Positions 23,977 to 35,305 of a DNA stretch of 64,000 bases are shown here, in pieces; positions within the stretch are counted from its first letter, which is position 1, and every line of letters begins with the position of its first letter. The position numbers and the translations under genes are program-made. The notes beneath the pieces are model-generated. The model saw only the letters and a program-made list of their open reading frames with translations, searched no databases and was not told where the DNA came from. The stretch is from Rotaria socialis (lineage: Eukaryota; Rotifera; Eurotatoria; Philodinida; Philodinidae), in the NCBI GenBank assembly GCA_905331475.1, contig CAJNYU010003387.1, positions 1 through 64,000 of the forward strand, written 5' to 3'.

Positions 23977-24629
23977 ATTTTTCCCTGTTCCACTTTAATT
24001 GAATCTTTTATTTGCATTAACTGTAGTCTACTTTTTAACATACCAAATAAACTCTTGTAATTCAATGTCCTCTCCAGTTTTGTATTTGCGCTAGAGCAAT
24101 AAACACAGGTACACTGATCAAATTGCTCAGTACAATTACATCTAGATGGTTGATCCAAAACATAGGTGGATATTCCACGTCGAATATGTATTCTTTGAAG
24201 CGACTATAACTCGCCGTATTTTCCTAAGAAAAGAACCATTTACTGAATTCGTATTGAGCTGATGCATTAATGCATTTTTCTTTCTATTACGCCCACAGCC
24301 TGCATTACAAGTTCATTCTTATTGTGACATAATTTTGCGAAAAATATTAAATAAACGAAGATTATTATCTCCTGAATTAGTCAGCAGTGAGCGTTTGGAC
24401 ATGATTATGAGTATTGATATATATCTTTTTATTCTCACCGAATGCCCTTGGAATAAAAATTAAGACATATTCATTTTCATTTTATGCTTTTTCTCTCTCT
24501 CGCATTGTTATATTTTGCATTGTGACAAGTATCGATTAAAAAATCACCAGCTGTCACGTCGTACAAAAATAGTTTTACATGCACATTAACGAGAAAAATG
24601 CAAAATCGTATAATTACACAACAAATAAC
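23977..24629. other. Intergenic, no gene supported
   Basis: No recognisable open frame. The right end is the promoter of the small secreted protein gene. Confidence 0.5.
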
Positions 24630-24638
24630 TATAAAAGG
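24630..24638 (+). promoter_or_regulatory. TATA box of the secreted Cys-rich protein gene
   Basis: TATAAAAGG 42 bp upstream of the preferred ATG at 24680. It is identical to the box before the P450 pseudogene. Its position argues against the in-frame ATG at 24641, which would fall only a few bases after the box. Confidence 0.55.
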
Positions 24639-24679
24639 CAGTGAAATTGAAACAATCTGCACACAAAAAAGCGACAACG

Positions 24680-25039
24680 ATGCATTTTTCATCTTCAATT
24701 TTCGTTATTCTTCTACTAATTTCGTGCAATTTGATCTTGGATGTAGTTTCTGGTTCCTGTGAAAACGATTCTCAATGTTCACCTTCAAATGTGTTGTGTG
24801 TGCGATGTAGGGAAGGAAGAGGACCAGCATGTACAAAGCCGATATGCCTCGAAAAGAAGTGTGCTGAAATCGATGCGTGCTCTATGGCTATCAACGGAAC
24901 ATGTCTTACGGATCATGATTGCAAAGTAGACCACCTGTGTCAAGAATGCAAAAATAACAAAGGACCTGCATGTGCTAAAGCAGTATGTCTGCACGACTAC
25001 TGCTTTACAATGGGACCGTGCTCTATGGAGTTACATTAA
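24680..25039 (+). CDS. Small secreted Cys-rich protein with two internal repeats
   Basis: A single exon from MHFSSSIFVILLLISC encodes a signal peptide (cleavage likely near VVSG-S) and a mature part of about 95 residues holding two copies of one module. Module 1 runs CENDSQCSP to IDACSM; module 2 runs CLTDHDCKV to MGPCSM. Each has C-x5-C, LCxxC, GPAC-x-K, CL-x3-C and a closing CSM, eight cysteines per module. Paired, conserved cysteines suggest a disulfide-stabilised extracellular protein. I do not recognise the family; function unknown. An upstream in-frame ATG (24641) would only add 13 residues before the signal peptide. Confidence 0.7.
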   Translation: MHFSSSIFVILLLISCNLILDVVSGSCENDSQCSPSNVLCVRCREGRGPACTKPICLEKKCAEIDACSMAINGTCLTDHDCKVDHLCQECKNNKGPACAKAVCLHDYCFTMGPCSMELH

Positions 25040-28000
25040 TGAATTTATCCATTTCTAAATATATTTTATTTCATTCAGAATTTATTTGTATTTTTATTTT
25101 GTGGGCCGTTTAATAAAATTTGATTTTCATGGGTATCAGTTTGATGCAAAAAAAGGACGATAATATAATCACATGCACTGCTCACCATCGGCTGTTTCCT
25201 AAATGATGCATATTTATTCAAGCTATAGACACGAATGTTGCTGTTGTGTTGCATACAAGAAAGAATAATGAATGAATGTTCTTTGCATACATTGAAATCT
25301 TCGAAATTCGTCATATAATTGATTGAATAAGTTTAAAAAACCACTTTCCTTTGTTAATTATATTCTCGAAAAGTAATTATTCAATTACTGTTTCCGTATC
25401 GTATCTTACAAATAATGGTCACCCTGAGACTTTTACAAAATCTGATATGCAAACAGAACCAAGTTGCCAATGTAAGATACAGCAATCTATCAAGCTGTTT
25501 GCTGGAGAGAGTTGTTCGACTTAAACTATTAAACCCAATCAGTTCTTCTGTCTCTATATGAATTTTAATTGAAGTAACTTATTAACAACACTAGCCATAT
25601 AGATCAGAAAATGTATACAGAAGCAAGAAGCAATCAATGACTATTTATTGCATCAAAAATGTTATATCAGGAGATCTCTCTCCTGTCATAAGTATGTTAT
25701 CTCTTCTTCTCTCTGTTTCATTCTATCGCGTTTACAATCATTCCATTCTTCTTCTCGTATCTATTCTATTTAAACGAGTGTTAATGTTTAAAGAAGGGGA
25801 ATTATTTCTGGTGGAAAGATTATAATAATAAGAAGGCGAAATAAAGAAAAAGATGGTAACAAAAAAGAAAGTAAATTAACGCAAGTTAAAATCTCCACCA
25901 CACCCACACCCACACCCAAAGAAAAGGGTGGCATTTTTAGTAACGCTGATGTGCAGATTTTTTCTTGCCACCAATTTTGAGGTACTTAACATGATCAGAA
26001 TTATTTGATTTTTATTGATGTTAGTCTTTTCTTTATAAATAATCGTTATACACATAAACGAAATTGCTACATCTGTGTGGAAGTTCATAAGCGCCACATT
26101 GAGTTAGAAAGTGTATAAGAGTCTACATTGTCCTTAGCTACGAAAGTCAAAACGAAATAGGCAATCTTATAGAGACTGAAATTCTACAACTAATGATCTG
26201 TCATTGATATTTTTTGAAAATATTTCTTGGTTAAACAACTCAAAGTGCGATTTTTGAAAATTTAAAAACTGGATTTGAGTGTGGGATGATGTGAGTGTAA
26301 ATAAACATTTTGATTGTGTCTGATTATCTCTGACTCATTTAATTTAATTTAAGAAAGAATTAAAATGAAATCTTAACAAAAATTTGATGCAGGAAAAATT
26401 TAAAACGACGAATTTTCAATATCCTACTTTTTCTGATTTTTCATACCTTATTCTGTATTTTTAAAAAGTTTGATCCTTTGCTAATTCCAATATTTTCAAA
26501 CACTCGCAATCCGAGACCAGTGAATATTTTAGCAAGTGCAGACAATCCATGTCATGAAACAATAGAAAAAATAGATCAACGAACGGTCAATAGCAATAAA
26601 TTAAATTCCGTAACGTGTGGTCACGCCGAACTATATGTTATTGAGTGATATAGTATTTTGTTTTTAGAGTGCTCTCATCTATCAAATATAAAATATCCGG
26701 CTAAACCGATGAAGGTGATCATTTTGATAATTTCAAGCGGTAGGCTTGTTTATAGTCGATAAGATCAGCTGCATATTACTTTGTATTTTTCAAAAACCTT
26801 CAAAACCATAAAATGTTTTTGAATTAGGCTGCCCCAACAGTTGCTTCTATTTTTTTAAAATCTTACAGCAATTCTTTTCTGCTTGCAGGCTAAAATACGA
26901 TCAACAAAAATGGAACAATTTATCGATTTTCATGAACATTAACCGAGTTTACATTTTATGATACCTTTTCAAGACATGAACGGTATGCAATGTACTCCGA
27001 TTTTCACTTTTCATTCTGTTTGTATACTCACCCTAGTTTCAGTCTTTTTTTGTATTGATGCATGAGACGTGCAAAACATGACAACATCCATTTTTATTCA
27101 TTCTGATCAGTTGCTGACTATTTCTCTTATGCGATCTGTCAAACAATTTATGAATATCTATATGGTTCAGTGTAGAGATCATTTGAATATTCAATCAACT
27201 CGCTCTAAAAAATTGGTTTATCTGTATCAGCTGGGTGTGAGTATGATTTGCAATGATATCGGTAGTGCTGTTTAGGCAAAATGCGAACTGAATTTTGCGC
27301 TTAAAGATTTGAATTAGGCACTCACAATATTTCACAAAGCTTTTCCATTATCTCATCATTGTAACAAAAGATACTGAAGGATGATCCAATGTACAAACTT
27401 GATAGTATTGATATAATTGTTGAAAGTAGGTCAACTATTCTTTTTTTTATGAAAATAAATTCTTCAAGGAGAGACTGATCTATATATCACTCAGTAGATG
27501 AACAAAGATAGAGAGTATTTTTCTAACTAAATAAAGGAACAAGATACGGTTTATTTATAATTTATTTAAATAAATACTTACTTCTAAGTGTGCATTGGAA
27601 GTTATCTAAAGAAAAGAAAAGAATAATAATTTATATAAATGAACAGCTACTGTTCATCATAATGTTGAGACCGATCTAACTTGAGAAATTATACATTACA
27701 TCAAAAGTCTAAATATACTGTCAACAGAGGTCAGGCAAATACAAACTCAATAAAAACATTTTTCAATCTTTTCATATCAGAGTTTTATATTTTTCTTCAT
27801 TTTTATGAGTAAAAAAACGTGATTTTTAAATGCGTTCTAAAATTTAAAATATTCACGCCAAAAACTGATTTGTGTATGATTAATTAAAATTATCAGCCTA
27901 TTGTCAAATTGTGTAGATTCAACTACATTAAGAGATAATAATGTTATTGAAACAAAGAAAGAAGCTAAATATTCTCGGACTTGACATAATTACAAGAAAA

Positions 28001-28319
28001 TCTTTTTGTTCTATAGAGCAACAACCGGCAGATATGATAAGAACAAAGAATTCTTTATCATTTCAATTTCAATAGAAAAGAAAACTATTCAACTAAGAAA
28101 ACAAACAAACATTTGTCTAAATCGATCTGAATTATTCCGTGTGATTCATTCATTTAAAGACCATGTGATATTTGTAGGTAAAGTGTTCTAGTATTAATGC
28201 TAGAGTTTTTTCTTTTATTTATATAAATATAAATATAAGCATATATATATATGAAATTTTAGATCTATCTATCTCTACCATCAGTTGTCAATCGTTTTGT
28301 TATATATACTTGTCGATGC
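25040..28319. other. Intergenic, no gene supported; one C-rich telomere-motif run
   Basis: Short unsupported open frames only. At 25895-25930 a CCACACCCACACCCACACCC run is followed by GGGTGG, a one-sided member of the telomere-motif set. A G-rich half (GAGTGTGGGATGATGTGAGTG) occurs at about 26277-26297 without a partner. No other repeat or RNA gene recognised. Confidence 0.45.
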
Positions 28320-28800
28320 TTATCAATGACTAAAAGAAAAGACAATAGATCAAATGACTGCAAGAAGCTTGAAGTCTCAAATTCTTCAACAACAAATGTT
28401 GACGTTCATATAAATACGAATGATGTAACAAGTGCATCTGTACAATCAAACGATGAAGATTTTTTTTGATAATACAGCAGTAACAATGAGCAAAAAAAGA
28501 AAGCACTTAGACAGTTTCTATAATGCAGGAAGTGAACCTGGCTGGTTTCAGTGTTCTCAAAACTTGAAAAATATTTTTAGAAAAATATATAGAAAAACAT
28601 CGCTTTATTTTTCTTTAAGTAGGTTTATTTGATAGTGTATATAATATATTAGATGATGATGGTGATGGTGAAGTTTTAACTTATGGTCTAAATAAAACAA
28701 TATCTTCAAACAAAACACATCGATTACAACTTGGTCAATCCAATTCAGCGGTTGCGATTGACCTTTCATCAACAGAAAAAATAGAAATAATTAGTAAATG
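28320..28800 (+). other. Open-frame fragments, possibly a transposase N-terminus
   Basis: MTKRKDNRSNDCKKLEVSNS runs into a frame change in a T8 run, followed by MSKKRKHLDSFYNAG and, further on, RLQLGQSNSAVAIDLSS. Basic and Ser-rich starts like this precede the zinc finger of many hAT proteins, but no finger or catalytic motif is visible. The last fragment is cut off exactly where an AACG-rich repeat begins at 28801. Function not assignable. Confidence 0.25.
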
Positions 28801-29050
28801 CTGGGCGTAATAAAACGTGTTAAGAAAACTACCCGTAAAAACTCGTGTAATTCGGGTTGCCAACGGATAAAGACGCATAAATCTAAAAACAGGGCTACAT
28901 ATTTTAACGCTTAAATGTTCCAATGCGTTAATATGCGTTAGAAAATCGAAAAAATGGCGTTTCTACGATTGTCTATCGTTAAAACAACGTTTTAACCCAC
29001 TCTTAACTCGTTTTAACGCGTTTTATTTAGAGATTTGTCTGACTGGGTAG
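28801..29050. repeat. AACG/CGTT-rich imperfect inverted repeat
   Basis: TAATAAAACGTGTTAA at the left and, on the reverse strand, AAATAAAACGCGTTAA near the right, with further TTTTAACG/CGTTAAAA motifs in both orientations between. It looks like a small foldback transposon, but exact ends and target-site duplication are unclear. Confidence 0.45.
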
Positions 29051-29444
29051 TCAAAATTTACTTAAAATGCTGATCGAAAACTGTAAAAAGAAAAAAAGTG
29101 AACACTCTAATAGTATCAATTAAATTAAACTGAGATCTATTTTTCTTTATTGGAATGTTTTCTCTTATATTTATTAGGTCGATATTGTGGCTGAAATGAT
29201 TTCATAAATATATATATATATATGTATCATTGAAACGGATGAAATTAATTTTTTATTGATTTCTAATACGATATTAAATTACTTATTTATTTTCTAGATA
29301 ATATAAAAATTGTCACCGCTACCTCTATATAATTATATTTACTAATTATAATTGCTTTTAAAAATTAGTAAACTTTCGTTTCATTTTCCAATTATAGGTT
29401 TGCATTGCATCCGTCTTGTGTGGACTTTCTTGCAAATCTATGGT

Positions 29445-29856
29445 TCACTAGTTCTAGAATATAAATATATACGGTTCTTATATAAACACTGGACTTAAGA
29501 AAAAAATATTTTCAAGAAAATAATTTTTTTGTAGATGCTACTTACAATATATAACCAATAAATACAAAAAACAACAATGAAAATATCATGATATATATTT
29601 CTTTATGGTAAATGAAATTCGAAAAGAAAAGAGATTATTTAAGAAATTCTTTTAGGTAATTTTATTCCACAAACTCCATTTTTTTCGAATTTCAATTGTC
29701 TTAAAAGAAATATATATCGTGATATTTTTCATTATTTTTGTCTAACTATTTACTACAATAATGCGAGTAAAATCTACAAAAAAATTATTTTATCGGAAAA
29801 ATGTTTTTCCTATACTCAGTGTTCATATAAAATTGTGTATACTCTAGAAATAGTGA
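29445..29856. repeat. 412-bp long inverted repeat (arms ~200 bp)
   Basis: Starts TCACTAGTTCTAGA and ends (reverse strand) TCACTATTTCTAGA. Further paired blocks are AATAATTTTTTTGTAGAT, ATGAAAATATCA/ATGAAAAATATCA, CGATATATATTTC-like and TGAAATTCGAAAA. The two arms are partly diverged and nearly meet in the centre, typical of an old foldback element. No open frame. Confidence 0.7.
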
Positions 29857-30944
29857 CTTAAAGATTTGTGGAAGCGTCTAAACAAGACAGATATAAGACG
29901 CTTAATAACTAACATTGGTTGAAATGCTCCAATGATAAAAATTTAAGACATGTCAGTATCTAAAATCGGTTATGTGTTGACACTTGAGGTGTCTTAACAA
30001 GGCGTTTCGCGACTAATCAGAAACTTCTCGAAGTGTCTTAATCAGACGACTGAAACGGTGTCTTGATTTTTTAGAGTGCTCTCACACCCATTTTCTCAGA
30101 GATGAGAGCTCATCAACACAAAGAATTTTTTCTTCCGCTAGCATTCATATGAACTATGGTTGTTTTTTATCGCTACAACAATCAGCTGTTAAGCGTGACT
30201 TTATTCGCAGGGCGTATGGCAACAACCGTTTTGATATTGAAAATGTTATTCTTGTTTGCACATAGACATAAAGCGCATGTGTGCCAATGTGCTCTTCTTC
30301 CTCTAATGACCTGAGGTAATACGATGTTACAATACAAATAGTAGGGGCGCACCAAACCGGAAGCGTTCGATTTGGCGCAAGAATATTTGGGTTTGTTGTC
30401 TAATTGCCAAAGTATGACATGGATTTGTAAGATGAAGTTGCAGAAGAGAGAAAATAATCCTAAACCGTGTAAATTGATATGAATTGACTTGGATTTAGTT
30501 TAGATTTGAGTTTGGCGTTCAGATTTGGTTCATTTCTATCAGAAACGAAACTTTAGAGTCATTCTAGATTTTAACCGAATCCTGAATTCCAAATCAAAAT
30601 ATAATTGAACCTCTTAGCTACAGGCAGAATCAGATCCAACTGAAAGTCGTGGTCAAAATCTCAAGAATTTGGCTCGAAATCTGACACCTCTGAGAGATTT
30701 CTTCCACACTTAACCACTAGCATCGAGAAAAAAAATGAAAGAATATCCCACATCAAAGTGTGGGTAGAAATGTGTCTGTCGTCTGTTCAGTCATTTACAG
30801 GCGGCACCCCTTCACAACCACACTCATACTCACACCCTTAATTTTCAGGACAACACAGTTCTTGGCGTCTGATGGTTCCGATTTTTACTAGTTTCGCTTG
30901 ACTTTAGATTGACACCATCAATTAACCATCGATACCATCCCACA
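29857..30944. other. Intergenic with one degenerate telomere-motif foldback
   Basis: 29860-30080 contains repeated GTGTCTTA/TAAGAC motifs and ends TTTTTTAGAGTGCTCTCA, a string similar to one at about 26655. At 30763-30838 GTGTGGGTAG pairs poorly with CCACACTCATACTCACACCC, a weak foldback. No gene. Confidence 0.45.
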
Positions 30945-31915
30945 ATGAGAATTCGCCATTTTCTAGCTTTCGAAGACAACTACATGTATCTGATAAGCGA
31001 TGAAAAGACATCGGAATGCGCTGTGGTCGATCCGGCCGAACCCGATAAGGTGATAGCGACTTACACTATCTGATGAGATAATCGTTGTTCTTTCGTATAG
31101 TTGGTCGAGGTAATTAGAATAGAAGGTTTGAAATTAACCACAGTGCTAACGACACACCATCATGGTGACCATGCTGGAGGCAACAACAGATTACTACGGT
31201 TAATGGGTGCTGCAAATGGTCAAATCAAAGTTATAGGTGCAGATCCATCACTGCAAGGCCTCAATTATCGAGTGAAAGATAATGAAAAGATTAAGGTTGC
31301 ATGGTTCTTTCTTAAAAATTCTTTTGTTTTACTTCAACTATCCCTAGATTGGAGATATAGAAGTGACATGCCTTTTGACACCATGCCACACAGCAGGTCA
31401 TGTTTGTTATCTAGTAACAGGTGAGAACAGTATCTTCTTTACAATTGATCTTCTCTTATTTTTTTTCGTATATTTTTGCGCAGACGGACGCGAACAAGCG
31501 GTCTTCACTGGTGACACACTATTTAGTGCAGGATGCGGCCTATTTTTTGAAGGTACTGCCGCACAAATGCAATCAAGTCTTAAGAAATTGGCGCAACTCG
31601 ATCCGAAAACGGTCTGTGTCTCATGAGGACAATTCGATCGTAATACCCATGCTTCTGATATTCTAGCTAGTTTATTGTGGCCATGAGTATACCAAGGAGA
31701 ATATGGTATTCGCTGTTATTGTCGAGCCAGATAATCCAGATGTGAGAACTAAGGAAGCTAGCCTCACATTGGTTAATATACCGTCGACTATCGGCGACGA
31801 ACTGACGTTCAATCCGTTTATGCGAACCAATCAACCCAGCGTCCAAAAGTTCACCGGAACACATGATCCAGTTGAGTGCATGGCGAAACTGCGTGAAGAA
31901 AGAAATAAATATTAG
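30945..31915 (+). CDS. HAGH: Hydroxyacylglutathione hydrolase (glyoxalase II)
   Basis: Five exons: 30945-31049, 31101-31295, 31348-31420, 31484-31611, 31667-31915, all GT-AG with 51-63 bp introns, giving about 249 residues. It is a metallo-beta-lactamase-fold thiolesterase that hydrolyses S-D-lactoylglutathione to D-lactate and glutathione. Binuclear metal ligands are visible: [10 protein letters not shown], the His of CHTAGH, the Asp of FTGDTLF, and the His of YCGHEYT. The C-terminal helices end [16 protein letters not shown], as in the family. No mitochondrial presequence, so probably cytosolic. Reading exon 4 straight through meets a TGA, but the 55-bp intron 31612-31666 removes it and restores [11 protein letters not shown], so the gene is intact. 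Confidence 0.93.
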
Positions 31916-32629
31916 ATCGTGTTTCTGATTATCATTTGTCAAAGAGATGCGTTCTAAGGTCAATAAAATCACAACATTATGCTTCATATTCAAGTGAAAT
32001 CTATTTGATTTAACAGCTTCTTTTCAAATGACGACCAGCTCGAAAACTAAAAAGGAGACAATGATCGCTGTACAACTAAAACGGCAAGAATAACAAGACG
32101 CCAGAAGATTCTCACAACTATAACTCTAGGTCCCCATAACTACTGCTGATAGTAGAAACGGAGGTTTTCTCTATTTGAACGACCATATTTGACACTGCGG
32201 CAACTAGGCGCTATGACTACTGAGTGATTGGCATCAAGTTTTCCGCGGTATGTAGATGATAAATAAATAAGAAGAATAGCATTTGCCGACGCTCTCATCA
32301 CCTATTTCGCTTATTTGATATCAACACATTTGAATTGACTATGGCTCAAAAACCATACGATCAATGAATGACCATAACATGCATGGCAAGGACTTTGTTC
32401 TAGTTTCTCAGTCAATTTGAACCGTATCTTTCGAGTGGAACAAGTCTAACGCTTTTCTATAACGTAAAAGAAAAATTGGCACGTTCTTCTTGCAGGAGGG
32501 AATCTTTTCTAGGTGCTATGATGCTTTTGACCTATTCTTGTTGTGTACAGATCAGAAGACCACTAGATTAAGAAGATCCTAGAAAGAATATAAACGTAAA
32601 TTTCAAGCTGACCTAGATATCGAATCAGA

Positions 32630-32790
32630 CGCTGGATACTAAGTAGTATACTCGGTACTTAGTACAGTGCATAGTACTTTGTATTCTTTTTTTTAGAAAA
32701 CTGTTGGGACAAAGTAATTTTTTGCAGTAGAAGTGAAATTACTTGTATTTCAAACGTCTATTCAAAAGTAAATTATACTCTGAAAACTTC
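32630..32790 (+). repeat. Dispersed repeat, copy 1 (partner inverted at ~42793-42903)
   Basis: Shared blocks with the reverse strand of 42793-42903: CTGGATACT, GTACAGT-CA-AGTA, TTTTTGCAGTAGAA, TGAAATTACTTGTATTTCAA and AAAAGTAAATT. The copies differ by indels. Rich in AGTACT-like palindromes. Element type unknown. Confidence 0.6.
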
Positions 32791-33482
32791 TCTTGATATT
32801 TGGCTAATATTTGAATTTAGATAAGACAAATATCCACTATTGTTGCACGGAATTTTTCTGCCACATTATATTTTTTCTTCAATAGCATGTTATCCTGCGA
32901 TTTGATATTATGTCTGTACAGGCCTAGACAAAACAAATATCACAATTGCTTCTTTGTGGATTAAAATTTATAGGAAATCAACATCCATACATCCCTTATT
33001 CATTCCCACTTCCAAAAAGATGTTTTTATTTTGCACACAAAAATGAATTATACTATGCCAGATGAGCTTAAATGTGATTTGTCTTTGGTCACATCCTCTT
33101 TGAAAATGGGATGCCTACCGCTATAATTGTTTGTTAGAAAGCATTCAATAATTTGAAAATAAGCACAAAAATGAAGAGTAAATATTTGCTGTCAAATAGC
33201 ATGTAATAAAATTGATAAAAAACCAATGAAATGATTTATAATATAGCGAACATTAATTCGAAACATACTCTTTACTGAAGCTCTTGTTCCCTTATATTTT
33301 TACATTCTAATGATGTGCCTAGATAACCATGTGGAAAAATTGACTCGACATGTGCAAGTAAGTGAGCCTCTCAATAGCTTCAGTTTTACGATCCGAGTGG
33401 TGTTTTTCTATTCGTGATTGTTATTATCATCAAGGGGGAAAGTGCAGATTTGGAACCCTCAGCATCTCAGCACCTTCTTCAG

Positions 33483-33533
33483 GGTGTGAGTGTGGGTATA
33501 TTCTTCTCCTGTCATACCCACACCCAGAATTTT
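33483..33533. repeat. Telomere-motif foldback
   Basis: GGGTGTGAGTGTGGGTAT and TCATACCCACACCC enclose a short ATTCTTCTCCTG loop. A clean compact hairpin midway between the glyoxalase II and DBH-like genes. Confidence 0.75.
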
Positions 33534-35305
33534 TAAGAATATATCTGTTATATTTTACAAATATTATTGTAAATGAATAAAACATTTGCGATTCGATTTC
33601 ATTGGCGACGGTGAATAAGTATTGAGAAATAAATAATAAAATAATAATTACTTCAAAAATCAGTAGAATATTAGATTATCATCTGAGAAAAATATCCGCT
33701 CATTCACGTCTTTACTTGAGCTCGAAGATGATAGGCAATATTTTTCAAATATGAATTGTGTTCTTTTAATTGAAAGCTACTACACAAAAATGTTAGTGAA
33801 AAATCAATCTAGACAAGTATAATAAAGAAAATTTAATATACTTGGAGGGCAGCTGGTATGTATCTGTACCTATTAATCGATGCATGTATAAAAGAAAAGA
33901 ACATTATTTAATTACCACATTTACCCTAAAAGCTACAAATGATTTCATGTCTACGAACTTAAACCATTTCCGCATAATTCGATTATAGGCATATTCTGTA
34001 TAATCAGTCGTTATCTAATAGCACAGAAAAGTGCAACAGAATGATGATATCATTCAATCGTTAACATCTTCAAAAAGCATTAGCTATTTGCGATTTATGA
34101 GAACTGAGATTTATTTTGAATTAAGAAGGATACAGCATTAATTTAAAAAGTATCTTACTCTTGAGACAAAGGAATATTATCGAATCTTTTTATACTTCGG
34201 AAGTTTTCAGTATTTTTCCAATGCGTAAAGAATGATACAGATTTTTCCACAACGTATGAATTCTATATAGAATATACGCGTTCGTAAGAATGTTTAGGAT
34301 TTAAAAATGAAATGAGTACAGTTTCTACTGTCCTGATTCGTCACGCGAATTGTTCGTGTGGGATTTCAAATCATATAGGGTTCCTTCGTTGATGGTTTAG
34401 GTGATGCAGGTGCTACTCGGTTATTAGATGAAAGTTGTTCCATGTATGCTATTGAGAAAGACGTTGGACAGTTCTTGTATTCTTCATAACTTTTACAGCA
34501 ACAACAACAAAAATACTTCCAGAAATCACGTAAACATTCCCATGGGTAGTACGTATACTTTGTACAAACAATATGGCAGCAACAAAGCTTTTTTAAGTAC
34601 CATATTAGATAGTAACATCGGTTATGATCTGCAAATGCGTAGCATGAGTAAGATGATACGTCGCTGGCTTCTTACGTGTTTGAATCCCATGAGAGTCGAT
34701 TCTTAGTCAGTTTGAGCCACCTGCAAGTCTACAGGAGGAATTGATGTACCCGTATTTATTTAAAAAATTGAATGCGCATATAAAAAAAAATCTCACATTT
34801 TTTATATTGGAATTCTAGAACAATGAAAAAACCTATATTCATCAACAATTGTACATAAATTTATATGATTCAGCCAAAAGATTATTTCAAAGGTTTCACT
34901 TTTATTAATGCATGTAGTACACATTACTGCACATCATAATTCACCTTTTACCAATTGATTATGTACTACCATTGGATGATACAGAAGATTTAATCTATGA
35001 CTTCATTAGCTTGTTGATGCTATTCACAAGCACGATTGACAAACACATACCTAGCCATCGTAATCAATCTCATAATACAGAGCAAATATTGAGCTGGATT
35101 TTCATCTTATATGTCGCACTTTTCTATTGAATGGTATAAGTCTTCAATAAAAATAATCTATTTTAAATGTGAGAAGAGTCGTATTTGCTTTCTTTATGTT
35201 TTTTTTATACATGATGCGAATATATACTATCTATAGTGTCTTTCGAGTTGACATACGCATAAAATTCGCAGTGTGCTGATAGAGTGCTGTTATACACTAC
35301 GAAGA

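Larger units (their letters stand above)
31916..35305. other. Long intergenic region; one foldback and one dispersed repeat
   Basis: No gene supported. Contains the telomere-motif hairpin at 33483-33533 and a dispersed repeat at 32630-32790. Open frames at 33362-33580 and 34428-34706 lack motifs or codon continuity and are not called. Confidence 0.45.

Noticed and set aside
31612..31666. In-frame TGA suggesting a glyoxalase II pseudogene
   Set aside because: The TGA lies within a 55-bp GT-AG intron; removing it restores the conserved YCGHEYT motif.
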